A DNA stretch of 64,000 nucleotides from Pseudeuparius sepicola (GCA_963920635.1 OY987303.1:42841223-42905222); one strand, 5' to 3'. Counted from the stretch's first letter, positions 11,229 through 22,273 are shown. The notes: generated from the letters alone by a model not told the origin. Made by a program: numbers and translations.

Positions 11229-12945
11229 CAATAATAATAATAATAACGTTTATTTAGCAACAATAATAGTACCATTTAACATGATGAAAGTAAACTAAAT
11301 AAATAAAAATAAAATAAACCTAGATGATCCCACTAAGGGCAAGCCCTGTGCGTGGGTGCGTACATAATATTTGCTCCAAAGTCGGTTATAGTCGTAAATC
11401 GGGTGATTTGTCGCTTGTCGGGTAATTTGTCATAGTCGGTTTTTTCAAAAGATTTGCCTTGTGTTTCCAGCATTCGTACCGAGAGTGCATATAATATTTA
11501 GATGTTTCTAAATTCTATTCTGGGTGTTGATCGTATCCATATGTTAAGTTTTCGCTTATATATTTTTAATGAAACTGCTTGACACTACGTGAAAGACCTC
11601 TGGCCTATATGCTTATGTGAAAAGGGAACCACCATATTACCACCTCTATATCTAGTCTCGTACGTGTGATTTATAGACTGTAACATGTCCCGTCTTTTAT
11701 ACAGAAAAAGCAGCATCTCTCGGCAGAGAAGCTGCTTTTTATCCAATATTTTACCCTCTGCAAAGAGTTTATCGGAGTCATAGAGAAGAGGCCTACGAAA
11801 CATTATCCTTAGAAACCACCTCTGAATGACCTCCAACGAGTTGATGTAGCAACCCGCTGCACTACCCCAAGCCTGTATTCCATAACTCAAGTGACTTTGA
11901 ATCAAAGCATAATATATAGTTCTTAATTGTGATTCATCACATAAGTGTGTGTATAGCTTGAACCTGGTTAGTAGTGACCTTAGTCTATTGACAAATATTT
12001 CATTTGGTCAGAACTATGTATTGTAAATGTTTGAGACTCCAGAGCTATTTTAAGACATTATAGTCTGGCAAGTATGAAGCGTAACTGGTAAATGGAACAT
12101 ATTTGGTTTTACTGACATTAATAGTAAGTAATTTATTACTAAAGAAGTTGCAACCAAGTCTGAAATCTTTCTTTGCCTTTTCTTTTAGGTCCATCCAGGA
12201 AATAGGGTCATCATAGAGAACTACAGTGTCATCAGCAAAGCTGCTAACTCTGCCCTCCAATGGCAAATAAAAAATTTCATTGATGTATAAATTAAATAAA
12301 ATCGGCCCAAGTACCGTCCCTTGCGGGACGCCCATATTGACAAGTTTTCTTTCACTACAAAAGTTATCAATTTTTACACTCTGCAGCCTGCCTTGCAGAT
12401 ACCTCGTGAACAACTTCAGAGCCACACCCCTAATTCCCACATTCTCCAATGTCAGTATCAGTTCTTCATGGCTAACGGTATCGAAGGCCTTAGCCAGATC
12501 GACAAAAATGGCCAGGGCCGGTCTTTTTTCATCGACACACTTATATATTTTTGAAATTAATATATGGCATCCTGTGTCGATGTACCCTCCATAAATCCAA
12601 ATTGGCGGTCAGAAATCAACTGATATTTGTTAATGAATTTGGTTAGTCGTTCTTTGATAATCTTTTCCAGTATCTTTGAGAATACGGACAGAAGGGATAT
12701 AGGCCTATAATTCTCTGTGAGTGATTTATCACCTGTCTTAAAAAGCGGTGTAACCACAGCAACCTTTAGCGAGTCTGGGAAAATCCCTTGGTCCAGGCAC
12801 CAATTTATCAGATAAGTCAAGGCAGTAACAATATTTTCTCTTATCGCTTTTAAGGTTTCTGTACGTACACTGTCGAATCCCGGAGCCATTTTTAGTTTTA
12901 ATTTCTTGATGATGTTACGGATTTCATCAACAAGAAACTCAGCTC
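11229..12945 (-). mobile_element. 5'-truncated non-LTR retrotransposon (Jockey/CR1-like)
   Basis: On the minus strand the element ends in a (TTA)n tail, seen on the plus strand as (AAT)n at 11229-11246, which marks the 3' end of a LINE. Only the reverse transcriptase part and 3' region remain, typical of incomplete reverse transcription. The host retrotransposon's ASR codons abut the tail directly. No target duplication could be defined because Copia bases are missing at the other side. Confidence 0.85.
11585..12945 (-). pseudogene. LINE reverse transcriptase ORF2 fragment
   Basis: Domain motifs from the N-side: KMAPGFDSVRTETLK, VAVVTPLFKTGDKS, ENYRPISLLSVFSKILEK, RQFGF, then FVDLAKAFDTVSHEELI (first catalytic aspartate), MGVPQGTVLGPILFNLYIN and FADDTVVLYD (FADD catalytic pair). 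The C-terminal part has QSHLSYGIQAWGSAAG and an RIMF motif near 11810. At least two frameshifts (near 12556 and 11910-12040) break it. The enzyme would copy LINE RNA at a nicked target. The clade is judged from motif flavour alone; I1 or Daphne-like groups are alternatives. Confidence 0.85.
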
Positions 12946-13690
12946 AGCTATAAATGAAATTAGTTTACAACAGACAACTGCTGATCCCTGTGTTTACCTT
13001 AAAATAAATGACAAAGAAATTCTTTTAGTAGCATTATATATTGATGATTTGTTAATTTTTGCGAACAATCAAAATCAAGTGATACAGTTGAAAAAAAGTT
13101 TGAAGAAGACGTTTAAAATGAAAGACATGGGGACTGCTACAAATTGTATAGGTTTGCAGATTGCCAGAGATAGAAGAAATGGAAAGATATACCTGGATCA
13201 AGAAGCAGCAGAAGCAATGTTAGAAAAATTTAATATGGCAATTTGTAACCCAGCGGCAACACCTGCAGATCCAAATAAAAAACTAACAAAATAAATGTCA
13301 TCACACTCTACAGAACATATAGAAAGGATGAAGAACATACCTTATCAAGAAGCAGTTGGCAGTATGCTTTATGTTTCTCAAGGAACTATGCCAGACATAG
13401 CTTATGCTGTGAATACTGTAAGTCAATATAATAAGTGTCCTGGACCTGCCCATTGGTCTGCAGTAAACAGGATATTCAAGTATTTAAAGGGAACTATGAT
13501 AGTCAAGTTGGAGTTTTCTAAAGATTCTAATACAGGGTTATGTGGCTACTCAAATGCTGATTGGGCCAGTGATCTAGATGATCGAAGGTCTTGTACCGGA
13601 TATATGTTTATGTATCAAGGTGCTCCTATTTCGTGGAGTTGCAAGAGAATACACTGGCGGCAAAAATTAGAGGATATTGTAATATCTTAA
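12946..13690 (+). pseudogene. Copia reverse transcriptase C-terminal half and RNase H
   Basis: Resumes with TTADPCVY and the catalytic YIDDLLIFANN box at ~13040-13070. LKKTFKMKDMGTATNCIGLQ follows, then an in-frame TAA at 13292. RNase H begins with YQEAVGSMLYVSQGTMPDIA, NTVSQYNKCPGPAHWSAVNR and LCGYSNADWASDLDDRRSCT, which holds the RNase H active-site aspartates. The frame is lost near 13650 (SWSCKRI), where unrelated AT-rich sequence intrudes until ~13850. Dead copy. Confidence 0.88.
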
Positions 13691-13854
13691 ATGGAATACC
13701 TAATAAATGCGACATTTTTGTCTTTTTGTATATATTGTAACTAAATAACAATAATTTAACTACTACAGATTCAAAAAATTTACATTAAAACATTTTTTTT
13801 TAAATACAGTGATTTGCCTTTTGCTCTAATAATGAGTATGGGCTCCATTTACAT

Positions 13855-14021
13855 CCAAAACTTCAGCAAAGAATAGCTGATGGCGATCTTGTGGTAAAAT
13901 TTGTTTGTAGTCAAGAGATGACCGCTGATCTATTGACATTGACGAAAGCGTTGTCAAAAGATAAGCATGAAAACTGTTGTAGAATAATGAGGTTCCAGTT
14001 ACAGTCCTGTTTTAGTGGGGG
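13855..14021 (+). pseudogene. Copia RNase H tail and polypurine tract
   Basis: After ~170 bp of unrelated AT-rich sequence the Copia reading resumes: ADGDLVVKFV, EMTADLLT and a TKALSKDKHENCC motif characteristic of the extreme C-terminus of Copia pol, with one short duplication (LLTLTKAL). The purine-rich AGTGGGGG just before 14022 is the likely plus-strand priming tract. Confidence 0.8.
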
Positions 14022-14209
14022 TGTTAGGAAATGAACACCGCACGGAAATGTGAAACCTCGGTATATGTTTTACCTATATTGGGTATATATTGTTGTATAA
14101 GTTGTCGATAAAATAATAATAAAGACTTGTCAGTTCATTCAAAGAAGTAGTTGTTACTTTTTGTAATTTATATCACTACGTCTGAATCAATCCATCCTCA
14201 GAACCAACA
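14022..14209 (+). repeat. Copia 3' LTR
   Basis: Starts TGTTAGGAAATGAACACCGC after the polypurine tract and ends about ...CAGAACCAACA, an almost perfect TGTT/AACA terminal pair. It includes TATATTGGGTATATATTG and an AATAATAATAAAGAC stretch with a poly(A) signal. The last 40 bp match the 5' remnant at 2934-2973. The end coordinate is good to a few bases. Confidence 0.8.
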
Positions 14210-14681
14210 AAATCGCTGTTTTCAGGGCACTTGTATTACAAACTTCCTCTGTTATTTTCAACTGTTTTATGATTTGTGACGTATGATAATGTCGCCACAA
14301 AACACATCTACCCCAAATGCTCAAATGTTATCAAGAAGTTATGTTAGATTTTTTTGCTTAAAAATAAAATATTATTTAATTACGAGTTCCCATGCAACTG
14401 TGAACAAAAACTGGTCATAGCGTTGTGACCTCTGAAAGTCTTCATCATGAAAAAAAGTTATGCATTAAAATGGCTTTTAACAATATTTAATTATGTCTTT
14501 AGGAAAGAAATTTTTATTGTGGCCTTATGAAATTTAGCCCCATCCCCTAATAGTATTGTGGTAGAATCAAGGACTGAAGAACTATATACTCAATGTATTT
14601 TACAGAACCAAGGCATATTTAAAATAAAGAAAAAAGGACCGTTAATAGTTATTAAAATTGTTCTGAAAAATATTATTTCCT
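14210..14681. other. No gene recognised
   Basis: AT-rich spacer between the Copia LTR and the second foldback unit. No domain, exon or long repeat seen. Confidence 0.5.
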
Positions 14682-14703
14682 AATAAGGGCCTTTTTGAAA
14701 AAG

Positions 14704-14935
14704 GCAGCGTACATGTTTGCTGACTGTCAAAATAATACGGCAGCGTCCATCGTTGCCGACTGCCACAATAAGGGGCTTATGCCCCCTTCTTTTTTCATAC
14801 GGTAGCGCTTATCGTTGCCGACTGGCTCTATAAAGGTCGTATGCCCCATTCTTTTTTCATATGGCAGTGCTCATCATTGTCGACTGCTACTATAGCCAAC
14901 AGCGATGGGCGCTACCAAATGAAAAACGAAGGGGA
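14704..14935. repeat. Left arm, ~61-bp repeats
   Basis: About four units of the GGCAGCG...CATCGTTGCCGACTGCC, TAAGGGGCTTATGCCCCCTT, CTTTTTTCATAC type. The last unit (14893-14935) already reads in the reverse orientation (CAGCGATGGGCGCTACC). Confidence 0.8.
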
Positions 14936-14944
14936 CACTCGCGA

Positions 14945-15850
14945 TTTTACAAGGTGTAATTCAAAAAGTACATGTTTCCGCCGAAAATTTCTTGCAGATT
15001 TGTGACTAGCGGCACAAAATACATAGGTACAAAAAAAATCGCGAAAATTAAAGAAATTTGACAAGTTGCTTTTTGCTTTTCTTTCTGCTTTTTTTTCTTT
15101 TTCGTAGTAGGGAAATTTAGTGTTCTCATGTTGGTGGAATCCATGGCACCCTATTTAAAATTCAAATTTAACAGCGTGCTTTTTTAAACTGAATTTTAGA
15201 TTATTTTTAGATTATTATTGTACTTGTTTCAATTTCAAAATGAAGTTACTAGACTTTAATAATTTGATAAACAACAATGGCATAGTTTAATATCTTATAG
15301 AATTAGTATTTTTTAAAATTAGCGTAAATTGTGTTTAATGCAATAATATTTGCAAACTAAACAAGAAAAACTAAACATACAGATGCCAAAAGCAAATTTT
15401 GAGATACAAAAAAGGTAAAATGCTATTTTTCCAAATTTGCTAAATGGGCACATATCAGATTGTTACAATTGCCTTGGGCAAGAGAGGTTTTAAAACTTGA
15501 CAGTGAACTATTCTTACAACTTTACAGACACTGACACTGGTAATAATTAAATAATTGTCAAAAATCATTTAAAATTACAAATAATATTTTATTTAGGAGC
15601 GCATAATCAAAATATTGAAAGATTGTAGAGGGAGGTGAAGAGCAATATCCCAAGGTTTGGTCACAAAATGTGTCATTTTTCTGGTTACTTATGCGAGTAT
15701 ATGTTCAAGCGACATTTTGCCCCAGAAGAAAGAATTCCAGTTTTTTAAAACAACAGTAGGTATGTATAAAAGTTAAATTTGTTGCGGTAAATTGAATGAA
15801 AATATAATTTATTATATTATATTTATTTCTTATTTAGGATTTTATTACTT
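14945..15850. other. Core of the second foldback unit
   Basis: About 900 bp of AT-rich sequence without a supported gene. The short minus-strand frame at 14947-15144 is lysine-rich low-complexity sequence and looks accidental. Confidence 0.5.
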
Positions 15851-15889
15851 GTCAATGTTACCTATCTTTGAACACTGTATGCGTAAAGG

Positions 15890-16855
15890 AGAAATCGCCT
15901 TCTGTTTGCATAAGGCAGCGTCTAACGTATGGTGGGCACATATGACAGCACCCGTCTGACGATGGATTAGGCACTCCCTTATGCATAAAGAAGAGGAAAC
16001 CCTTCTGTTTGTTTGGCAGTGGCCAATCCACGGTTGCCATATGGCAACAACTGTTCGCCAGTGCGTGCCCATCTTTGCCGACTGCCACATAAGGGGCACA
16101 TGTGCATTTTTTCATATAGCAGCCCTCATCATTGTCGATGGCCACCATAAGACGCGTATGCCCCTTCTTTTTTTATACAGCATCACCCATTGTTGTCGAT
16201 TGCCACCATACGCGGCTTATGTTCCCTTCTTTTTTCATACGGCAGCGCTCATCGTTGTCGACTGTCGCAGTAAGGAGCTTATTACCTCTTCTTTATTTAA
16301 TACTTCAGAAGTTATTGCTGCCGACTGCCACCACAACAGGCTTATGCCCCCTTGTTTTCAGACGGCAGCGACCATCGTTGCCGACTGCCATCACAAGAGG
16401 CTTATGCCCCCTTCTTTTTTCATACGGTAGCGCTCATCGTTGTCGACCGTAAGGGGCGTATGCCCCCTTATTTTTTCGTACGACAGCGCCAATCATTGCC
16501 GACTCAGCCATAAAGGGCATGTATGCCCCTTTCTTTTTCATACGGGAGCGCCCATTACCAAAAACAAGAAGTGTGTCTGTCTGTATGAAAAAAGAAGGGG
16601 GCATACGCCCCTTATGGTGGCAGTCGGCAACGATGGGCGCTGCCGTATGAAAACAAGAGGGTATAAGCCTCTTGTGGTAGCAATCGGCAACGATGGTTAT
16701 GGTGGAATATTGGCAAAGATGCGCGCTACTATAAGGGAAGCTATAAGCTTTTGATTCTTATTTTGAGAGTCGGCAGCGATGGATGGTGTACGGAAAAAAG
16801 TTCCTTACAATGTGGCAGTCTACAGTGATGGGCGCTGCCTTTTTTCAAAAGACCC
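15890..16855. repeat. Right arm, ~61-bp repeats with an orientation flip
   Basis: Units run forward from about 16120 to 16550 (starts near 16123, 16180, 16240, 16303, 16362, 16424, 16480, 16542). After 16583 the reverse complement appears (GTATGAAAAAAGAAGGGGGC, GTGGCAGTCGGCAACGATGG) up to ~16855. Each unit is itself dyadic (GGCAGCG..., CGACTGCC and GGGGC-TTATG-CCCC). A 149-residue open frame at 15981-16430 arises because the unit length happens to avoid stops; it is not a gene. Confidence 0.85.
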
Positions 16856-16861
16856 TTTATT

Positions 16862-17610
16862 GTTGAAAAGAGAAAAAATAGTCAACTTTCCAAACAATTT
16901 TTATCAGTTGAAATATTCATATCGGTTACGTAAAAAAGAATACTAAAATATTTACATTGATATTGGTCTTTCTTAAAATATAGAGTTCTTCAATGGTATG
17001 TTCATTTGAATTGCACGGACAGAAAACTACACCTTGATAAGGTTTACTTAAATGGGGTTAAATTTAAGCTGAACATATCCTTGGCTTAAGTAATCAACTT
17101 TATCTTCATCAGAAACTGATAATTACTATTGAAAATTGAAGATGGTCACCATGACGAGGTAAATATTATCTTACATGGAATTCCTCGAAGAATTTATACT
17201 CGGGTTGAATATGTTGAGAGTTTGGACGATGAAACCTTTCGAAATAGATAGAACACCCCATATATTAAATTAGTATTTTCTTAATGTGAATCTTGATTTC
17301 GCAAGAAACAAAAATTTTTATGAAGAGAAACTTTAAATTTTTTGGCCATTTCACCTCTTGTAACCCCCGGCCGGAGACATACTGTTTTTTTTTATTAATT
17401 ATTTGCACGTTATTCACGTTCAACATTAAGTGAGAATGAAATATCATGGAAAGTGGACTAATAAAAACATCGTACTTGTGTGTATCTTTATTTAATTATA
17501 TTTTTTTTATAAAAGAATAAAAAAAACACTATTATAACAAAACTTAAAAAATTCAGGCACATAATTATTATTAGTAAGTATTAAAATGGTAACTGACTAT
17601 CTCAATAATG
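16862..17610. other. No gene recognised
   Basis: AT-rich sequence, no domain or splice-flanked exon seen. Confidence 0.5.
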
Positions 17611-19113
17611 GAGTCAAAGAGGGACAGAAGCTGATCTCGAAAAGTGTAAGAGGAAATCATTTTGTGAAAACTAACAAAATAGAAAAATGTGTTAACATAA
17701 AATATGCAGAAAGAAATGAGGTGCGTGGAAAGGTATTTTTCACTTTAAAAAATTATCCGAACATTTATAAGACATTTTTTTGTATTACAAGTTAAAAGAA
17801 AACGATTCTCCATTACACCTTACGCTGAGCGGTCCTCATCGAGCTGTTTGACATACCTACATAGAATGCACTATTAAAGCAACATATTTTGGCGATTTTT
17901 TTAATTCGCAATTCATTAAGCTCTATTTCCAATAACAGGTTTCTCTTTTTTAGTTAGAACATTTCGTCTTCTTTTTCTTCTGTCCTCCTTACAGCATAAT
18001 TTTCTGCATTTTCTTCTAGTTTTGTCGGTGCTTTTGGTGCTGGTCGCCTCCTCTTTGTCCACGAATGCTTAAGATTTTCTGAAACCTTTCGCTTTAACTG
18101 ACTGGCTGGCACCTTTTTCCATTCTCGTTGTTCGTCCATCTGGAATGTAGATTATTTATTAGTTTTCTAAATATTTTTTTCTCAGATTTGCCATACGTGG
18201 AAAATATTATTCTGAGGTCCGTCTTCCACTTCAGATTTTCGCGGGAACTTTTTTCATATTATTTATGGGACATATTTTTATTTTGAGAAGTCTGATTAGT
18301 AACAAGTTCCCGCAAAAATCTGAAGTGAAAAGTGGCCCTAAGGACTATTAGCTAGTACCATAGACTTATAAGCTCGTAAGTCTATGGCTAGTACCTACCG
18401 CCAAACAAACAATATAGGTACCTACTTACTTTCAATGAGGAAGACTCATCACAAGGTAATAAGGGTGAGGTGACAGTGGTTCTCGTATAAGAATGCTCAG
18501 CGTCTCCCGCGAATACTAGCATATGGTAATCTTGCCACTGAGATTGTATTTGGTGCCGGTTTCAAGCTCCACTTTATTTTTGTTTAATTCATCATTCGTA
18601 CAGACATCTCAATCATATGGATCGTGCAAGCCAAAACTGATTTTTGTTAATAATACTTAAACACAAGTCAACGGTTGGATCTTCTTTCTTCCCACTAGGA
18701 GGTTCGCCTGTTATTCTCAAGGTGGCCTTTTCTTCCGCCACTTGCTTTCTGACGTTTTTTTGATATTGTCGTAAAATTTCTTTAAAGAATCTTTACCTCG
18801 AGCTATATTATCGGGATTTTGAGAATTAAATGTAGAACAAATTTGGTCCCACGTTTCATCCTTTTACCTCCATGTTATTGAATCTGTTTTTTCTATTCTC
18901 GATCACATCCTTGAATTCGCTAACTAAATTCAACGATAAAGATTTTTCTTTCTGAGAAAAATTAGAAGCCCTTTTCTTTTTCGATTTTGTTCCTCGTTAA
19001 TTTTACACTTTTTTACACAGATTTACTTCAAAAGCATCAGTGGACCACAAAACGCTTAAACGTAAGGTCCACCTTCGCTAAAAAGTAGATTCAAGTGAGC
19101 GCGTGCAAACGGG
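17611..19113 (-). pseudogene. Myb/SANT-like DNA-binding protein, copy A (broken)
   Basis: Minus strand, two exons. Exon 1 (about 19010-18430) encodes a Myb/SANT-like (Myb_DNA-bind_5 type) domain: RASNFSQKEKSLSLNLVSEF, TWDQICSTFNSQNPDNIAR, KDSLKKFYDNIKK and a GEPPSGKKED-like end, the N-terminal module of insect MSANTD/NAIF1-like proteins and of PIF/Harbinger partner proteins. Exon 1 ends at a GTAAGT donor (18429-18424); a 290-bp intron ends in CTACATTCCAG, and exon 2 (from 18139) carries WKKVPASQLKRKVSENL, then a stop at 17954 in what copy B shows as a coiled-coil tail (LKK-NLLLE-ELNELRIK). Exon 1 has a stop and frame changes. It would bind DNA in the nucleus. Confidence 0.75.
18140..18429 (-). 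other. Intron of Myb/SANT-like copy A
   Basis: Donor GTAAGT and acceptor TTCCAG are both consensus on the minus strand. Copy B has an intron at the matching place (47951-48308) of 358 bp, partly alignable (TTTTCTCAGATTT, GTCTTCCACTTCAGA), which confirms that both copies are genomic and not retrocopies. Confidence 0.75.
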
Positions 19114-19734
19114 CATTAAACCAAGGTCTATATAAACATAGTGGGTTTAAACCTAAAAACTCTCGGCCCCATTACTGGTATTTCATTATTTTGTTGTATT
19201 TCATCAAAGTCTTATGAAAAATGATTTATGTGTCTGTGTTTTTGAGGTCCACAAGCCCCAGAAACTATTTTAAAGCGAAGAGCACAAAACATCCGTTACG
19301 GGTTTCGGTTAGGTAAGGTTAAGTTTTACTATAACATTTATTTTTTGAAAACCATTTTCTTGATATTATATTCTCAGGCTTCGGCCGGGGAGCACCAATC
19401 GAGTTCAATTTTGGCGTGGGGCCGCGGACGGTTATGTGCCTCCCGCCTGCGAGAGGCCCACACGATCGGAAAAGCCGTTCCGCCGTGTGGGCCATTTTTT
19501 CGATTTTGGAGTTCGCCCCGTGATTCGAATTTGACTATCCGGAAAACGAGCTGCGATGCAAATCGGGCCGCGCCGCCAGATCTATCGATTTTTTCGTAGA
19601 TCTACTGGTTTTTTTCTACGAATCTAACAGATTTGTACAGTAAATTTGAATTCTCACGTTTTAAGAAGTAACTTACAAATATAACTAGAAATTAATATCA
19701 TCGACAAAAACAACGTGTAAGTTAATGTCGATTC
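19114..19734. other. GC-rich island with a strong hairpin, in AT-rich spacer
   Basis: The stretch 19375-19590 is far richer in G+C than its surroundings and stays open on the plus strand for about 80 codons without a recognisable domain. It follows a pyrimidine-rich TATATTCTCAG that could be a splice acceptor. Within it GGCCCACACG (19455-19464) pairs perfectly with CGTGTGGGCC (19484-19493), with an inner GGAA/TTCC, and is followed by ATTTTTT. It may be an exon, a structured RNA or a regulatory island; nothing decides between them. Confidence 0.35.
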
Positions 19735-19740
19735 CATTTG
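19735..19740. repeat. 6-bp target duplication CATTTG (left)
   Basis: CATTTG recurs at 22486-22491 directly outside the opposite inverted end. Confidence 0.85.
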
Positions 19741-19771
19741 AAGAGTACAGGGGAAATAGGGGGGATGTCCA
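19741..19771 (+). repeat. Left inverted end, 31 bp
   Basis: Pairs with 22455-22485 with three mismatches; G-rich (GGGGGG) followed by TGTCCA. Confidence 0.85.
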
Positions 19772-19951
19772 CCAATATAAATTGTCCAGGAGAGCGTTTT
19801 TAAAGTTTGATATGCTATTGGACGCGACTGAACTAGTAATGTTCAATTCTCTTAAGCGTAGTTCCTAGGTTATAGTATTTGCAATACTGACAGTAACTGT
19901 CAGAATTTTTAAGCTTAATATTTAATTAGCAATAAAAAATAATCAGCCTTA

Positions 19952-19979
19952 ATACAGGTGAAAAAAGAGGGATGTCCAC
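19952..19979 (+). promoter_or_regulatory. Subterminal copy of the end motif
   Basis: ATACAGGTGAAAAAAGAGGG followed by ATGTCCAC repeats the layout of the inverted end (TACAGGGGAAATAGGGGGG-ATGTCCA) about 210 bp inside it. Matching motifs sit near the right end at 22306-22333 and 22274-22300. Probable transposase-binding sites, by analogy with subterminal repeats of other DNA transposons. Confidence 0.55.
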
Positions 19980-20269
19980 TGGAACATAATAATAATAGCA
20001 GACTTGTAAGAATTTAGGACACCAAAAGAGAGTATTTTATTCATGAAATATTACATTATGAGCAGTTATATTAATTTGTTGTCTTTTTGCTCTTCCTCCT
20101 TCATGAATATCCAGCTTCTTGAACTGCACTCACTTAGTTTTCGTCGTTTTTGTAGTTTTCGTCGCCCTCAAACCCCTTCTTGTCCTTTCGCGACCTAATG
20201 TGAAAATAAATCAGTTTACATTAGCTTTTCTTTTGATATTGTTGACTTTACCTTCTTGTACTGATGTTT

Positions 20270-22154
20270 CGCCTTCTTTTTGCGGCTCTCCTTGCACTCT
20301 TCCTCCGGCTTTATCGCTATGTGGAAGAGTCGAAAAGTAATTTCTTGCTTGAGGATTCATGCAAAATGGTATTAAAGTCTGTAGGTCCTTGAATTTCTCA
20401 GCACTTATAGGTCTCAGCCCTGAAACCAGCCGCTCGAAAAAGTAGGTATTTACTTACAGATTTTTTCTCTCACCTTTGTACAAAAGCCCTGGTAATTCAA
20501 ATTCGGCGCCGACCTTTGACCTGACTTGTTTCCTCTTTCGGTCGTCAACAATTACGCTGCTCTCCCACATACCATTCCAGGAATCTCTATGGTACACCAT
20601 GCTAGGGAACTCCTTTTTAACTCTTATTTCACGAATAGGTCGAGTTTGGAAAGGGCACTGTTTCTTAAATTGCATAGAAAAATACGTTGTCCAGGATCTG
20701 AAGTAATCTTGAGTTACTTCTAATACTTCAAATTGGTTAGGTCGTACTCTAGCAGAACGAAACACCTCAGCCCACTCATGAGGCAGTTCCGCTCGTGACT
20801 TCTGTTTGATCAATCCGAAGTCCTTGTCACACTCCATATACGAGTGTCCACGTATTGGGAAAGACATCGTGATGGACTCCAGTCTCTGCTGCGTGTGCAC
20901 CACATGGTGGATGTATGAAACATTGTATAATTCTTATTTTGCCCCCCACAAGAATCGCAAAATATGCGTAGATGTTTCACTTCGGGGTCCAGAAAGTTGT
21001 ACAAGTAGTGATGTAAGAATGAGCACACGGCATCACTACCTTTGCATCCAATGATTTCGGGATAAACGAAGAAAATGCTTCGAGCCGACGCAAGTTCATG
21101 AATATTAAAAGAGTATACTGACAACTGACGTTTATAGTACACATCGTTAATTGTGATGTTAGGGACTGGGAGATTTTTCGCAAAATCCATACATATCGCT
21201 TCATGACCTTTGTCTTTACGACTTGCCAATTTTGCAGACTTCTTGCGCTTGTAAAATTCCTCAGCTTTCATGCGATGCAGTTTATTCTGCAAATCTAAGT
21301 TTTTCATATCTGAATCTATTTTGTTTAATTCAGTTTCAGTTCCGCCAGACAAGTTGCTTTTCTGTGCATTGCTTTCGCTTTTGCTATATATTCGTCGCAT
21401 ATACTGCAGGTGTCAGAGCGTGGATATCCGAACGAAATGTTGAAATCTTTGCAAAAGACGGTGCGATATGTTTCGTAGGAAACTTTGTGATTGTCCCCTT
21501 GCTTTCCCATAAACATGTTGTACATTTTTTTACATTTAAATATTCGGGTAAATACAACTTACGAGTTTTTTGCAAACTGTAGTGCGATTCACGCCCTTTA
21601 AATGATTTTATATGGTCGACAATGGCGTCTTTTGTTTCCTCTCTTAATTTATGTGGCCGGTTACTATGACGTCCGCGTTTATCTGAGGGAGCTGACCCAC
21701 ACATTTTAAGTGATTTTTGCAACATTTCCAATTTTTTTGTTGTAATTCCATGAATCGAAATGAAAGCTTTACAACAAACACGTACTTCATGTACTTGTCC
21801 GTCCAAAATAAACCTTACCTTGTAGGAGTAGGCACTGTCACGAAATAAAGCATTATTTGGTTCAACTCGTGGCCGCCGACGTTGCACAGGCACTAGGCAA
21901 ATTAACCCACACAAATAAATATTTTGTTCATCGACACTTTTCATTAACTTGAACTCCTTCAGTATATTCTTCCTTGCTTCATCCGGTACTTTCTCAAAAC
22001 ACTTGAGGCGAATGCACTTGCAGTCTTTCCCGCATTCATGCGACTGTAGTCGAATTTTCTTGTTGGCGTCTGTGATCCTTCCGAATACTTTTCTTTTCTT
22101 TCCCTGAACTTCTACTGCGTTCACCTGTACGTCACATTTTCTTGCGTCCGCCAT
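20270..22154 (-). pseudogene. Transposase-like protein, DSCGGQNKN (DUF7869-like) family, broken
   Basis: Starts at 22154 (GGGCATGGCG context). The N-terminal part has a Cys/His cluster (HECGKDCKCIRLKCF), then QNIYLCGLICLVPVQRRRPR. A GRHSNRPHKLREETKDAIVD segment follows, then FGYPRSDTCSICDEYIAKAK (a DTC-x2-CD zinc-like pair), KGHEAICMDFAKNLPVPNIT with a likely catalytic aspartate, YYKRQLSVYSFNIHEL, and FCDSCGGQNKN with a second. C-terminal RPISAEKFKDLQTLIPFCMN is at about 20300-20410. At least three frameshifts fall near 21530-21590, 21325-21400 and 20810-20900. This resembles a large set of unnamed insect proteins that I know with a DUF7869 domain (name from memory). The transposon ends around it argue that it is the element's own transposase. 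Confidence 0.7.
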
Positions 22155-22273
22155 GCCCTATCGTAAGCAAAAATAGCAAAAGAAAACTACACTAGCCGAC
22201 AAGATAACCCGATCAACTGCAAAAAAATAATAAACAAACGGCCAATGTCAGAAAACAAAAATTAGTCGCCTAC

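Larger units (their letters stand above)
2934..14209 (+). mobile_element. Decayed Copia retrotransposon, split by two insertions
   Basis: Domains run in the Ty1/Copia order gag, protease, integrase, reverse transcriptase, RNase H, then a 3' LTR, all on the plus strand. The 5' LTR survives only as its last ~40 bp. A 5469-bp foldback element sits in gag (3405-8873) and a reversed LINE sits in reverse transcriptase (11229-12945). In-frame stops and frame changes occur in every domain, so the copy cannot code. Without the two insertions it would be about 4.1 kb, a normal size for a truncated Copia element. Identity as Copia is secure from domain order (integrase before reverse transcriptase); the lineage was not determined. 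Confidence 0.9.
14682..16861. mobile_element. Foldback-like unit with ~61-bp repeat arms
   Basis: The ends are imperfect inverted repeats: AATAAGGGCCTTTTTGAAAA at the left, and on the minus strand at the right AATAAAGGGTCTTTTGAAAA, both leading into AGGCAGCG. Just inside lie tandem repeats built on GGCAGCGCTCATCGTTGCCG, and on the right arm the repeat orientation flips. A non-repetitive core (14945-15850) separates the arms. No transposase and no clear target duplication were found, so mobility is inferred from structure. The plan is the same as the 3405-8873 element but the monomer is unrelated. Confidence 0.6.

Noticed and set aside
2934..14209. Endogenous retrovirus
   Set aside because: Integrase precedes reverse transcriptase and there is no env region, so it is a Copia retrotransposon.
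15981..16452. 149- and 106-residue open frames rich in Cys/His
   Set aside because: They translate the ~61-bp repeat in two frames; the Cys/His pattern is a product of the repeat, not a zinc-finger gene.
19455..19499. Bacterial-type intrinsic terminator and possible bacterial transfer
   Set aside because: Only the hairpin plus T run fits; no bacterial gene, operon or codon pattern surrounds it.
20119..20340. Membrane-protein-like frame on the plus strand
   Set aside because: It lies opposite the 3' part of the transposase-like gene, and its hydrophobic run is the complement of a lysine-rich segment.
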